Of a stretch of 64,000 bases of DNA, positions 23,376 through 32,389 are shown piece after piece (the first letter of the stretch is position 1; each line of letters opens with the position of its first letter). The DNA is from JAMXLO01 sp963719805 (lineage in GTDB: Bacteria; Pseudomonadota; Alphaproteobacteria; Acetobacterales; Acetobacteraceae), in assembly GCA_963719805.1 (NCBI GenBank), contig CAVRDF010000008.1, forward strand, positions 186,001-250,000, in the 5' to 3' direction. The notes under the pieces are model-generated. The model saw only the letters and a program-made list of their open reading frames with translations. It made no database searches and was not told the origin of the DNA. A program made the translations under genes and the position numbers.

Positions 23376-24395
23376 CTACGACCGCAGCGTCGCAGGATTG
23401 ATCAGATCCTTTCCCCCAAGGATCAGTGACGGTCCAACATTCTTGACTTTGTGATGCGTCCCCGCCTGCCGGTGCGAAGGTTCGTCATGCTGCTTCACCG
23501 GATGGCTCGTCTTGCCGCCAGCCGGTAGATGCGTTGTTTCAATAGAACCTTCGTTCTGGAATGTGACCCAGTGTTCGTGCTCGTATTTGACCTCAGGCGT
23601 TTCTGTCCCGGGATCTATTTTGAATCTGAAGGGGAAGCCCGGAGCGGCGCGCACCAGATGGCCGGTCTTGCCATCGACGAAACCACGAAGGTTTGGCACG
23701 TCATCCTTGCCTTCGTGAGCAGGCTTGCCGACGCATCTGATCTTCGGCTGGCCTTTCTTGTCCAGCCAGATCATCTGCCAGATTTCTGAATTCGTCGGGC
23801 TGACCCACGTGATGTATCCACCGGGCAGGATGCGTCGAGGATTTGTGACCCCGCCGGTAAAACTCAAACGCGTGCCGCGCCACGGCTCGTAAAAATCAGG
23901 CGTGACAAAGTCCGCAACCTTCACGTCGCCGATCATGTAGTGAATGGCTTCGCAAGGATCGCAAACCTCGATCAAGTACTGGCAGTCGACCGTGTCGTCA
24001 TCCTCGATTTGCCCATTGTTCAGCTTTATGCCGGGAGCGAGGTGAAGCCAATTGCCGCTTGGGTCGATCAGCATTTCCAGTACTTCGTGGCTGGCAGAGA
24101 TACTCCAGTCGTTGCTGCCCGGCGTTAGAAGTACCTTGGCCGCTGGCTGATTGTGCCAAAGATAATGAAATCCGCCTTCCTGGTGTTTCAGCTGATCCAC
24201 CAGCATGACAGGCCAGACACCGCGCGGAATGCGCTGCGGTTCCGTGACCAGGCGCACGATCGCATCAGGCGCTTTGGTCCAATAGCGCGGCAGGTGTTGC
24301 GTAACCTGGACATTGAGTGCCGCCACCACATCGGCCATCGTATGTGGGCCCACCAGGCCAGTGGTATCGACCAAACCGATTTCTATCGGTCGCAT
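23376..24395 (-). CDS. Unknown 339-aa protein with an HExxE-like motif
   Basis: I do not recognise the family with confidence. The start is the ATG at 24393-24395, which has GGGGGA six bases upstream. The protein begins MRPIEIGLVDTTG and carries SASHEVLEMLIDPSG (His 103, Glu 104, Glu 107, Asp 111). This resembles the SHExxE-x-DP segment found in some putative metal-dependent hydrolases, so a metal site is possible. A second Cys/acid-rich stretch follows (DDDTVDCQYLIEVCDPCEA). The C-terminal third is Pro, His and Lys rich (HLPAGGKTSHPVKQHDEPSH) and likely flexible. No signal peptide is obvious. Its stop codon abuts that of the cyclase gene. Function unknown. Confidence 0.75.
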   Translation of the reverse strand: MRPIEIGLVDTTGLVGPHTMADVVAALNVQVTQHLPRYWTKAPDAIVRLVTEPQRIPRGVWPVMLVDQLKHQEGGFHYLWHNQPAAKVLLTPGSNDWSISASHEVLEMLIDPSGNWLHLAPGIKLNNGQIEDDDTVDCQYLIEVCDPCEAIHYMIGDVKVADFVTPDFYEPWRGTRLSFTGGVTNPRRILPGGYITWVSPTNSEIWQMIWLDKKGQPKIRCVGKPAHEGKDDVPNLRGFVDGKTGHLVRAAPGFPFRFKIDPGTETPEVKYEHEHWVTFQNEGSIETTHLPAGGKTSHPVKQHDEPSHRQAGTHHKVKNVGPSLILGGKDLINPATLRS

Positions 24396-24514
24396 CAGCA
24401 TTCCCCCGCATCGCAATGCTTTTTGTGCCCACCAGCTATGCCAACGCGCGGCCGGTGGATGTGAAATAGCTCACACCTTCGGCTTATCAGCGCTGGTTCG
24501 CACAGACTAAGCTG

Positions 24515-25339
24515 TTACTTCCCCACCCACTTCGGCGCCCGCTTCTCCATGAACGCGGTGCGCCCTTCCTTGTAGTCCGCGCTGTTGAAGCAGGTCTCCG
24601 CAACCCGCTTCATCGCGGCCATGTCCCGCTGACTTTCGTCCTTCAGCATCTCATTTATCGTCAGCTTGCTCGCCGCGACCGACAACGGGGCGTTATCGGC
24701 AATGGTGCGCGCCAGATCGAGCACCTCTTCATTCAGCTCTTCATCCGCAACCATCTTGTTGATCAGGCCGATGCGTTGCGCCTCCGCGGCATCGATCCGC
24801 CGCGCGGTGTAAAGAATCATGCGGGCGTTCGCTGGCCCCACTAGATCGATCAGCCGCTTCACTGCCTCCGGCGCGTAAGCGATCGAAAGCTTGGCTGCCG
24901 GGATGCCGAATTGACTGTCCGCCGCAGCAATGCGCAGGTCGGCTTGCATGGCGATCGCCAACCCGCCGCCCAGGCAGAAGCCGCGAATGCGCGCGATGAC
25001 CGGCTTGGGGAACGCGGCATATTTCGCGCGTCCCACGCCTGACTGCCGATCATATTCCTGCTGCGCGTCGGCGTTGGAACGCACCTTCTCGAACTGGCTG
25101 ATGTCGGCGCCGGATACGAACGCCTTGTTGCCGGCTCCGGTCAGGATCACCACGCGTACCGAAGTGTCCTCGGCGAACTCGTCGAGTATCTCCCCCAGAC
25201 CGGTCCACATTTCCAGCGACATAGCGTTGCGCTTTTCGGGCTGGTTGAAGGTTACCAGTCCCACCCCGTCATCCTTCGCCGCCAGCATCTTGCCGCCGGC
25301 GTATTCCCCCGTGACGCCGCCGCCCGGCATGTCGTTCAT
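24515..25339 (-). CDS. Enoyl-CoA hydratase/isomerase (crotonase family)
   Basis: A 274-residue crotonase. These cytosolic enzymes bind an acyl-CoA thioester and hydrate, isomerise or hydrolyse it. Visible features are NQPEKRNAMSLEMW near residue 40, the oxyanion-hole segment IRGFCLGGGLAIAMQADLRIAA (about 120-141), FGIPAAKLSIAYAPEAVKRL, and a C-terminal helix ending FMEKRAPKWVGK. The start is the ATG at 25337-25339; the longer open frame upstream would run through the CaiB gene. Its start codon follows the CaiB stop by one base, so both enzymes probably serve the same acyl-CoA pathway. The substrate cannot be told. Confidence 0.92.
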   Translation of the reverse strand: MNDMPGGGVTGEYAGGKMLAAKDDGVGLVTFNQPEKRNAMSLEMWTGLGEILDEFAEDTSVRVVILTGAGNKAFVSGADISQFEKVRSNADAQQEYDRQSGVGRAKYAAFPKPVIARIRGFCLGGGLAIAMQADLRIAAADSQFGIPAAKLSIAYAPEAVKRLIDLVGPANARMILYTARRIDAAEAQRIGLINKMVADEELNEEVLDLARTIADNAPLSVAASKLTINEMLKDESQRDMAAMKRVAETCFNSADYKEGRTAFMEKRAPKWVGK

Positions 25340-25340
25340 A

Positions 25341-26559
25341 TCAGATGGCTCCCTTCTTGCGCATCTCGGCAATGTCTTCCGGGGAATAACCAACCGAGGC
25401 AAGCACTTCGTCGGTGCTCGATCCCATCTCCGGCGTCGCCACCCGAATGTCCTTGGAGAATCCAGTGATACTGATCGCCGATGCCACGACATCGGCATCG
25501 CCAATCACTGGCGAATGCATCTTCGTCGCCATACCCAGATGCTTCACCTGAGGATCGGCGAACACCTGATCTATCGAGTAGATCGGCCCGCACGGCACGC
25601 CAGCGCCTTCCAGCAGTTCGATCCAGGTACTCAGCGGGCTTGTGCTTCGTCACCTCGCCGATCGCCGCGTTGATCTCCTTGCGATGCGCGCTGCGCGACT
25701 TCTGGTCCTTCCAATCCGGTTTGTCCTTCCACTCCGGCTTGCCGATCGCCTCGCAGAAGCGGGCGAACACACGGCCCGAACTGGCGGCGATGTTGATATG
25801 CCCGTCGCTGGTCGGGAACACGCCCGTTGGAATACCAGTCGGATGGTCATTGCCCGCCTGCGGCGCAACCTCATTGGCAATCAGCCAGCGGCTCGCCTGG
25901 AAGTCGAGCATGAAGATCTGCGCTTCCAGGAGACTGGTGGTCACCCACCGCCCAACACCGGTGCGCTCGCGGTCGAAGATCGCCATCATGATGCCCAGCG
26001 CCAGCAGGTTCCCGGCAGTCAGGTCATCGATCGGAATGCCGACGCGCACCGGCCCCTGCCCCGGCATTCCGGTGATCGACATCAGGCCGCCCATTCCCTG
26101 TGCGATCTGATCGACCCCCGCGCGATGCCCGTATGGTCCGGTTTGTCCGAACCCGCTGATGCTGCCGTACACGATGCGCGGATTGACCTCCTTCACATCG
26201 TCGTAGCTGACCTTCAGTCGGTGCTTCACCTGGGCGCGCATATTCTCGACGATGATGTCGGCGGTTTTCACCAGGCGCATGAACGCCGCATGACCTTCCG
26301 GCGATTTCAGGTTCAGCGTCATCGCCCGCTTATTGCGATGCAGATTTTGAAAGTCGAAGCCGTGCCGGTTGCCCGCGACGTCCTCGCCGTCGGTCGCCGG
26401 TGGCTCGATCTTGATCACGTCAGCACCCCAGTCGGCGAGATGTCGCACACAGGTCGGCCCTGCCCGCGCCAGTGTCAGGTCCAGAACTTTCAGCCCATTC
26501 AGCGGCAGACGTGTCTGCGCCTGGGCAAGCATGGTCTTATCGGCGGGGCTCTCCGGCAT
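25341..26559 (-). CDS. CaiB/BaiF family CoA transferase, frame-disrupted at about 25626
   Basis: A type III CoA transferase (formyl-CoA/carnitinyl-CoA type), moving CoA between acyl groups. The N-terminal half is intact: LPLNGLKVLDLTLARAGPTC, GADVIKIEPP, NLHRNKRAMTLNLKSPEG, and GFGQTGPYGHRAGVDQIAQG. At 25626-25627 the frame changes. Removing one C from coding-sense GTACCTGG gives KPAEYWIELLEGAGVPCGPI and the expected ending YSIDQVFADPQVKHLG to EMRKKGAI, 405 residues in total. Read as written, the tail becomes an Arg-rich out-of-frame peptide ending at 25336. This is the same heptamer as in the rpoD and lptF breaks. It is followed immediately by the enoyl-CoA hydratase gene. Confidence 0.9.
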
Positions 26560-26756
26560 CCCTCATCTCCTCTTGGTCGCGGCACGATACTCTGCCGCAA
26601 TTCGCGCGGGCTCAAGCGGGCGGGCCCTCACTGATAGAAACAATAACACACTAGCCCGTCAGTCAGCGACGCTCCAACCGACTGTCCTCGCGCCCCTGGC
26701 GGGCCTCCTACTCATCAGTATAATCCCGCGCGAGAAGGCACGAGGGAGTGGAATCC

Positions 26757-27926
26757 ATGAGTTTGAAGGGTGCGGGCTATATCGTCGGGGCGTATGAGCA
26801 CCCGACCCGCAAGGCCACCGACAAATCGGTCGCTTTGCTGCATGCCGAGTGCGCCAAGGGTGCGCTGGAAGATGCCGGCCTGAGCAAGGACGACATCGAC
26901 GGCTATTTCTGCGCCGGTGATGCGCCAGGCATGGGCCCGATCTCGATGGTCGATTACATGAACCTGAATTGCCGGCACGTGGATTCCACCGACGTGGGCG
27001 GTTCGTCGTATCAGGTCGCTGTCGGCCATGCGCTGGAAGCGATCTCCGCCGGACGCTGCAATATCGCACTGATCACACTGGCCGGTCGGCCGCGCAGCGA
27101 AGGCATGGCGACCGGCACCCAGGCGCGTATCGGCAACCTGGCGCAGCCCGATCTGCAGTTCGAATTTCCCTACAATCCGACCGTGGTGAACATGTACGCG
27201 ATGTGCGCTGCGCGGCACATGCATGAATACGGTACCACCAGCGAGCAGCTTGCCTGGATCAAGGTCGCCGCATCGCATCACGCGCAGCACAATCCGCACG
27301 CCATGCTGCGCGACGTGGTCACTGTGGAAGACGTCGTGAAGTCACCGATGGTGTCGACGCCGCTGCACCGGCTGGACTGTTGCGTGATCAGTGACGGCGG
27401 CGGTGCGCTGATCGTCGCGAAGCCGGAAATCGCCAAGAGCCTGAAGCGGCCGAAGGTGAAAGTCATCGGCGTGGGTGAGGCGCCGAAACATCAGATGGGC
27501 GGTGACGTCGATCTGACCTATTCCGGCGCTCGCTGGTCGGGACCGGCGGCATGGGAGATGGCCGGCATCAAGCCTTCCGACATTAAATACGCCTCGATCT
27601 ACGACAGCTTCACCATTACCGTGCTCATGCAGCTCGAAGACCTCGGCTTTTGCGAAAAGGGTCAGGGTGGCAAGTTCGTCTCCGACGGCAACCTGATCTC
27701 CGGCGTGGGCAAGCTGCCGTTCAACACCGATGGCGGCGGACTGTGCAGCAACCATCCGGCGAATCGCGGCGGCATCACCAAGATCATCGAAGCGGTACGG
27801 CAGTTGCGCGGTGAGGCGCATCCGGCGGTGCAGGTGAAGAATTGTAACCTTGCGCTGGCGCACGGCACGGGCGGTTCGCTCGGTACGCGCCACTGCGGCA
27901 GCACAGTGATTATGGAGCGGGAGTGA
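26757..27926 (+). CDS. Thiolase-fold protein lacking the nucleophilic Cys (Ltp2/SCP-x-like)
   Basis: A 389-residue thiolase-superfamily protein. The usual Cys of C-x-S-G is absent; the corresponding stretch reads DVGGSSYQVAVGHALEAI. The later His motif is present (CSNHPANRGG) and the C-terminal GTGGSLGTRHCGSTVIME keeps a Cys. Cysteine-less thiolase-like proteins paired with DUF35 proteins include the Ltp2-ChsH2 type, which perform retro-aldol rather than thiolytic cleavage of CoA side chains. A similar aldolase or non-decarboxylating role is possible here, by inference only. The ATG at 26757 has GAGGGAG eight bases upstream. It is transcribed with the DUF35 gene, five bases downstream. Confidence 0.85.
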   Translation: MSLKGAGYIVGAYEHPTRKATDKSVALLHAECAKGALEDAGLSKDDIDGYFCAGDAPGMGPISMVDYMNLNCRHVDSTDVGGSSYQVAVGHALEAISAGRCNIALITLAGRPRSEGMATGTQARIGNLAQPDLQFEFPYNPTVVNMYAMCAARHMHEYGTTSEQLAWIKVAASHHAQHNPHAMLRDVVTVEDVVKSPMVSTPLHRLDCCVISDGGGALIVAKPEIAKSLKRPKVKVIGVGEAPKHQMGGDVDLTYSGARWSGPAAWEMAGIKPSDIKYASIYDSFTITVLMQLEDLGFCEKGQGGKFVSDGNLISGVGKLPFNTDGGGLCSNHPANRGGITKIIEAVRQLRGEAHPAVQVKNCNLALAHGTGGSLGTRHCGSTVIMERE

Positions 27927-27931
27927 TCGAC

Positions 27932-28330
27932 ATGGCCTATGTTCAGCGCAAGATTTCGTTTGCCGGCACACCCGACAGCAATCCGGAGACCAAGCCGTTC
28001 TGGGACGGCTGTGCAGCAGAAAAATTCCTGATCCGCCGCTGCGCCAAGTGCAAGAAGGCGCACTGGTATCCGCGCTCGCTCTGTCCGTTCTGCTTTGGCG
28101 ATTGCGAATGGGAGCAAGCGTCAGGCAAGGGCAAGATCTACTCGCTCAGCGTGATGACGCGCGCCGAGGTGCCATTCGCCATCGCCTATGTCGAGTTGGC
28201 AGAAGGTCCGAAGATGATGACCAACATCGTCGATTGCGACCTCAACGCATTGAAGATCGGTCAGGCGGTGACGTTGAAGTTCGTCCCGACCGACAGCGGC
28301 CCGCCGATGCCGATGTTCACACCGGCGTAA
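27932..28330 (+). CDS. DUF35 OB-fold acyl-CoA-associated protein
   Basis: A 132-residue protein with a rubredoxin-like zinc ribbon (CAKC near residue 38 and CPFC near residue 52) followed by an OB-fold (KGKIYSLSVMTRAEVPFAIA, then VELAEGPKMMTNIVDCDLN). DUF35 proteins commonly partner with thiolase-fold proteins encoded next door and help bind the CoA substrate. The ATG at 27932 has GGGAG eight bases upstream; a GTG at 27923 that overlaps the thiolase stop codon is an alternative. The pair is the usual genetic unit. Cytosolic. Confidence 0.88.
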   Translation: MAYVQRKISFAGTPDSNPETKPFWDGCAAEKFLIRRCAKCKKAHWYPRSLCPFCFGDCEWEQASGKGKIYSLSVMTRAEVPFAIAYVELAEGPKMMTNIVDCDLNALKIGQAVTLKFVPTDSGPPMPMFTPA

Positions 28331-28342
28331 CGCCGCACCCGA

Positions 28343-29041
28343 TCAGACCAGACTGACCCGGCCGGTGGCGATGTCGTAAACGCCACCGGCCACCTTGACC
28401 TTGCCACCAGCTATCATCTCTGTCAGCAGCGGCTGAGCCGTGGTGACATTGTGCACGGTGCGCCGCACGTTCGCGGTGATCGATGCCATCAACAGGTCGG
28501 CAGAATTGGCCTTCTGCGCCTCCAGCACCGCAGGTTTCAGCTGATCGATCAGTCCCGGCAGATGCCCCGGCAGTGCTGCGTTGTCCTTCACCGACTTGAT
28601 CGCGGCATCGATCGCGCCGCAGCCGCTGTGGCCAAGCACGAAGATCAACGGCGACCCGAGGAACTGCGCGGCGTATTCCAGGCTCGCGAGGCCTTCATCC
28701 TGCAGGATGTTGCCGGCAACGCGCACGACAAACAGACTTCCTGGCCCCTGATCGAATACAAACTCAGGTCCGACGCGCGCATCCGCGCAGCTCAGGATCG
28801 AGGCGGTAGGGCGATGGGTCGTCACCCGCGCAGCGCGGCCAGACGCGTAATCGCGAACGTCCAGCCGGTTGCTGCGATAGCGCGCGTTGCCATCCATCAG
28901 CGTTTTCAGGGCCGCATCGCCGCTGAGCGGGTCCAGCGTGGGCGCGCTGACCGCGGCCATGGTCAGCAGCGCAGATGTCGCCGCGAACAGACCGCGGCGC
29001 GACAGACCTGGTCGAGACAACTGGGGGCACTGCTCACACAT
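28343..29041 (-). CDS. Beta-class carbonic anhydrase with Tat-like signal peptide
   Basis: A 232-residue zinc enzyme that interconverts CO2 and bicarbonate. The catalytic core has Cys 85 and Asp 87/Arg 89 in SCADARVGPE, and His 138/Cys 141 in GHSGCGAID, the classical beta-carbonic anhydrase zinc and dyad residues. The N-terminus carries a twin-arginine-like SRRGLFAATSALLTMAAVSA, so export to the periplasm by Tat is likely. The ATG at 29039-29041 has GGGAGGAA upstream and lies inside the last codons of the kinase gene, overlapping it by eight bases, which indicates coupling. A carbonic anhydrase in an Entner-Doudoroff operon is unusual and may just be convenient placement. Confidence 0.9.
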   Translation of the reverse strand: MCEQCPQLSRPGLSRRGLFAATSALLTMAAVSAPTLDPLSGDAALKTLMDGNARYRSNRLDVRDYASGRAARVTTHRPTASILSCADARVGPEFVFDQGPGSLFVVRVAGNILQDEGLASLEYAAQFLGSPLIFVLGHSGCGAIDAAIKSVKDNAALPGHLPGLIDQLKPAVLEAQKANSADLLMASITANVRRTVHNVTTAQPLLTEMIAGGKVKVAGGVYDIATGRVSLV

Positions 29042-29972
29042 CGTCGGTTCCTCCCTGCATAACAGCATGCACCGCCGCGGCATGCGGAATCGGCGCAACG
29101 GCACCATAGCCGGTACATTTCAGCGCCGCAGCAATGTTCGCATAACGCGCGGCAGCTTCCGCCGAATCGCTAGCAAGAATGCGGGCCAGGAAACTGCCGC
29201 AGAACGCATCGCCGGCGCCGGTGGCATCGACCACGCGCACGCTGCGCGGTTTGATATGCACACGATGCTCCGGGGTGGCGAGCCACGCGCCCTGCTCGCC
29301 CATCTTCAGCACGACCACTTTCGGACCGAGGCGCAGATAGTAGTCCAGCATCGCCTCGGGTTCGCGCAGTCCCGTGAGCGTGGTCACATCGTCGATGCCC
29401 GGCAGCGCATAGTCGCTCTCCGCCATCGCGGCGTGCATCACCGCAGCGGCGCGTGCCGGCGGCCACAGGCGCGGACGGTAATTGGTATCATACGCAACTT
29501 TTGTGTTGTTGCGTCTGGCGATGTCGATCGCCGCGAACACCGCGTCGCAAGCAGTGTTGGAGATGCCCTGGCTGATGCCGGACACATAGAACAAACGCGC
29601 CGCGGCGATCGCGGATTGCGGCAGATCGTCGCGTGTATACATCGCCGACGCCGAGTTGGCGCGATAGTGCAGGAAGTGGTGGCCCTGTTCATCGTGCGTG
29701 ACGAAATAAACACCGGTGAGCCAGCGATCGGTCCGGATGACAGTAGAGGCATCGACCCCTTCGCGCTCCCACAGCGCCATGAAGCTGTCGCCTGGCATGT
29801 CGTTGCCGAGCGCCGTGATGTAGCCGACGCTCGCGCCCTGCCGTGCGGCGGCGATCGCCGCATTCGACGTATCGCCGCCGTGGCCCTCCAGATAATGCCG
29901 GCTGCCATCGGCTCGCGGCGGGAGCTGATTGAACTCCAGCATCGGCTCGCCCATGCACAGCAGATCGACCAT
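29034..29972 (-). CDS. kdgK: PfkB-family sugar kinase, probable 2-dehydro-3-deoxygluconokinase (KdgK)
   Basis: A 312-residue ribokinase-family kinase. It begins VDLLCMGEPMLEFNQLP and has GGDTSNAAIAAARQGASVGY (about 32-51). The C-terminal ATP-binding and catalytic DATGAGDAFCG (about 249-259) contains the base Asp 255. KdgK phosphorylates KDG to KDPG; the next gene encodes the aldolase that splits KDPG, so the pathway assignment is strong. The start overlaps the eda stop (TGATG). Domains and length fit well. PfkB kinases with other substrates cannot be excluded, but the operon supports KdgK. Confidence 0.9.
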   Translation of the reverse strand: MVDLLCMGEPMLEFNQLPPRADGSRHYLEGHGGDTSNAAIAAARQGASVGYITALGNDMPGDSFMALWEREGVDASTVIRTDRWLTGVYFVTHDEQGHHFLHYRANSASAMYTRDDLPQSAIAAARLFYVSGISQGISNTACDAVFAAIDIARRNNTKVAYDTNYRPRLWPPARAAAVMHAAMAESDYALPGIDDVTTLTGLREPEAMLDYYLRLGPKVVVLKMGEQGAWLATPEHRVHIKPRSVRVVDATGAGDAFCGSFLARILASDSAEAAARYANIAAALKCTGYGAVAPIPHAAAVHAVMQGGTDDV

Positions 29973-30598
29973 CAGTTCAGTTCCATAACGCGGCGTGCCG
30001 CGGCTTCGATCGCTCCGCGGTCACCGGCGCCGATGCGCTTCTCATCGACCAGCGCGCCGCCCATGCCGACAAACGCCGCGCCGGCTGCGAGATAGTCGGC
30101 AACATTGCCAGGTTCGACCCCACCGGTCGGGCAGAAGGCAACCGCCGGCAGCACGCTGCGCAAAGCGCGGATATGCCCGGGACCGCCGGCCGAGGACGCG
30201 GGAAATATCTTCACCGCGTCAGCACCGGCGGCGAGCGCGGCACGCACTTCAGTGGGCGTCAGCGCGCCTAGCATCAGAACGGCATTCGCGGCGCGGGAGG
30301 GTGCGGCCAGCGTGGCATCGATCCATGGCGCCACGATGAAACGCGCGCCCGCCGCAAGGCAGGCATCGGCAGAGGCACGATCCGGCACCGTGCCCGCGCC
30401 GATGAGCAACGCTGGATCGGTCGCGAGCTCGCGGATCAGTGCCGGCGCATCGGGTATCGTCATGGTGATCTCGAAAACGCGCAGCCCGGCGTCGCGCAGC
30501 CATTGCACCGCAGTCGCGGCATGGCGCGCCTGCTGCGTGCGTACCACCGGCACGACACGTGCCACGCGAAGCTGGGCGAGCAAATCGGGGGCGGTCAT
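29972..30598 (-). CDS. eda: 2-dehydro-3-deoxyphosphogluconate aldolase (KDPG/KHG aldolase)
   Basis: A 208-residue class I aldolase that cleaves KDPG to pyruvate and glyceraldehyde 3-phosphate through a Schiff base. The Schiff-base Lys 130 is in GADAVKIFPASS, with Glu 43 in VFEITMTIP and the GAGTV strand at about 67-71. The FCPTGGVEPGNVADYLAAGA motif near the C-terminus is typical of Eda. It is the first gene of the eda-kdgK-carbonic anhydrase run, with 1-base and 8-base overlaps. The upstream gene, on the same strand, encodes a CadC-like regulator. KHG cleavage is also possible for the family. Confidence 0.93.
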   Translation of the reverse strand: MTAPDLLAQLRVARVVPVVRTQQARHAATAVQWLRDAGLRVFEITMTIPDAPALIRELATDPALLIGAGTVPDRASADACLAAGARFIVAPWIDATLAAPSRAANAVLMLGALTPTEVRAALAAGADAVKIFPASSAGGPGHIRALRSVLPAVAFCPTGGVEPGNVADYLAAGAAFVGMGGALVDEKRIGAGDRGAIEAAARRVMELN

Positions 30599-30640
30599 GG
30601 CTGACTCTTTCTCTCCAGGAGTTGTCCGGCCGACGCCGTG

Positions 30641-32152
30641 TCAGCCCTGCCATCCAGCTTTGTGAAGTCCGTCAAGCAAATGGTCGTGCTGCTCCGGCCG
30701 GAACCAAGGGGGCCGGTCACGGACATAGGAATCGAACGCCAATGGGAAAATAGCGATCGCTTGCTTCAGCGCATCGCGCGCTTCGTCGGTGTTGCCCAGC
30801 TGGCCGAGTGCCGCCGCCAGCCAGCAATACGAGGGAGGATAATGCGGAAAGCGCCTAACCACCCGCTTGGCCGCCACGGCGGCATTCCGGTAGTCCCCCT
30901 CGTAATGGTACGAAATCGCGATATTGCTATCGATACGCGCATTTCGTGCATCGTGGGGATTCAACCGCAACGCCACAAGCATTTCCTGTCGACCTTCGAC
31001 AGTCTGTCCATTCCACGCCAGCAGGATGCCCTTGATGCCGTGTGCCAAGGGAGAATTCACGTTACTATCGAGCGCCAGGCACGCGCGTTCCAACGCTTCT
31101 TCCGGTTTCCTGTCGGCATGCGCAATGAATGCGAGGACGGCATGTGCGTCTGCATCGTCCGGATCATGCATCACAGCTTTGAGCGCCATGGTGGTCGCCG
31201 CTCGGAGCGCGTCAGTCAGTGGCCGCGCAGCATAGAGCGTCCCTTCAGTAAGACATACAAGCGCCAGATGCGAATAGGCTGCAGCCAAGGTTGGATCGAG
31301 GCTGATAGCTCGCTGAAGGAACTCCTTCGCCTGCTCGTTATCGGTTCCATTGGCCTCCGGCGGCTTGCGAAGGATGCGTCCAAGTTCCGCGTCGGTTATC
31401 GCCGGCAACACAGCCGTAACCACCGCTACGGTGATGTCATCCTGCACGGAATATATCTTGCCCACCTGCCGATCGTAACGCTCGGCCCAGATGTGCATAC
31501 CTGTTTCGGCATCGATAAGCTGTGCGTTGACGCGAAGTCTCCCGGCGTTTCGCCGCACGCTGCCTTCCACGATATAACGCACACCGAGTTCTCGTGCGAC
31601 TTGCTTCACGTCAAGAGTTTTACATTGGTAGGCAAAGCTGGAATTGCGGGCGATCACGACCAACGACCGGCTACGCGATAGTGCCGTGATGATGTCGTCG
31701 CCCAAACCGTCCGAAAAATACTCCTGCTCAGGATCGCCACTAAGGTTGGCGAAGCGAAGGACCGCGATAGCTGGCTTGTTGGGAAACGCGGTTGCGTCGG
31801 GTGCCGCGGCGCGTTGCCGATCCAACTCTGAACAGGCGACCTCCGCGGAAAATATGTAGCCTCGGCGAGGCACGGTCTTGATGATCCGCTGCCGGCCGAT
31901 GTCCCCAATCGCCTGGCGGATGTCGCGGACGCACTGGGTGATGGCGTCATCGGTGACAACGACATTCCACCAGATCGCCTGATTGATCGTATCGCGGTCC
32001 AGCAGCTTGCCCGCATTGGTGACGAACAGTCGCAGGAGTTCGAACGACTTCGCCCGCAACGGGACCTCGGCACCGTTTGCATCCAACAGCGCGCCTCTCG
32101 TTAGATCGAGAGTGAACGTCTCGAACTGATAGACCGCCTCCGAGGCAGCCAT
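30641..32152 (-). CDS. Winged-helix transcriptional regulator with TPR repeats (CadC/ToxR-like domain layout)
   Basis: A 503-residue protein. An N-terminal OmpR-type winged helix covers residues 1-105: YQFETFTLDLTRGAL, VPLRAKSFELLRLFV, DDAITQCVRDIRQAIGD and KTVPRRGYIFSA. A middle TolB-like/adenylate-cyclase-associated region follows (PAIAVLRFANLSGDPEQEYF, then ARELGVRYIVEGSVRR). The C-terminal half carries several TPR-like units (AYSHLALVCLTEGTLY and others). No transmembrane segment is obvious. The start at 32150-32152 is preceded by GGGGGA. It lies 42 bases upstream of eda on the same strand, so it may regulate the Entner-Doudoroff operon, but target and signal are unproven. Confidence 0.85.
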   Translation of the reverse strand: MAASEAVYQFETFTLDLTRGALLDANGAEVPLRAKSFELLRLFVTNAGKLLDRDTINQAIWWNVVVTDDAITQCVRDIRQAIGDIGRQRIIKTVPRRGYIFSAEVACSELDRQRAAAPDATAFPNKPAIAVLRFANLSGDPEQEYFSDGLGDDIITALSRSRSLVVIARNSSFAYQCKTLDVKQVARELGVRYIVEGSVRRNAGRLRVNAQLIDAETGMHIWAERYDRQVGKIYSVQDDITVAVVTAVLPAITDAELGRILRKPPEANGTDNEQAKEFLQRAISLDPTLAAAYSHLALVCLTEGTLYAARPLTDALRAATTMALKAVMHDPDDADAHAVLAFIAHADRKPEEALERACLALDSNVNSPLAHGIKGILLAWNGQTVEGRQEMLVALRLNPHDARNARIDSNIAISYHYEGDYRNAAVAAKRVVRRFPHYPPSYCWLAAALGQLGNTDEARDALKQAIAIFPLAFDSYVRDRPPWFRPEQHDHLLDGLHKAGWQG

Positions 32153-32389
32153 GTCGGTACCGTCCCCCGGTAAGCCGCGAGAGGCGATCAAAGCAGATTT
32201 TCCGTCCCCGGGCATCCCATCCGCGTGCGCTGGGCGATCGCAGGCGCCGAGCAATTTCACCGGGATTGCAGGCAACTTGCAGATGGATCTCAGGCGCAAG
32301 GCGACCGGCCGGCCTTAACTGGTGGCGACAGGATCGGTGCGGAAGGCGGAGCAGATGCCGCGCCGGACGGAGGCCACAGGAGGACAAGC

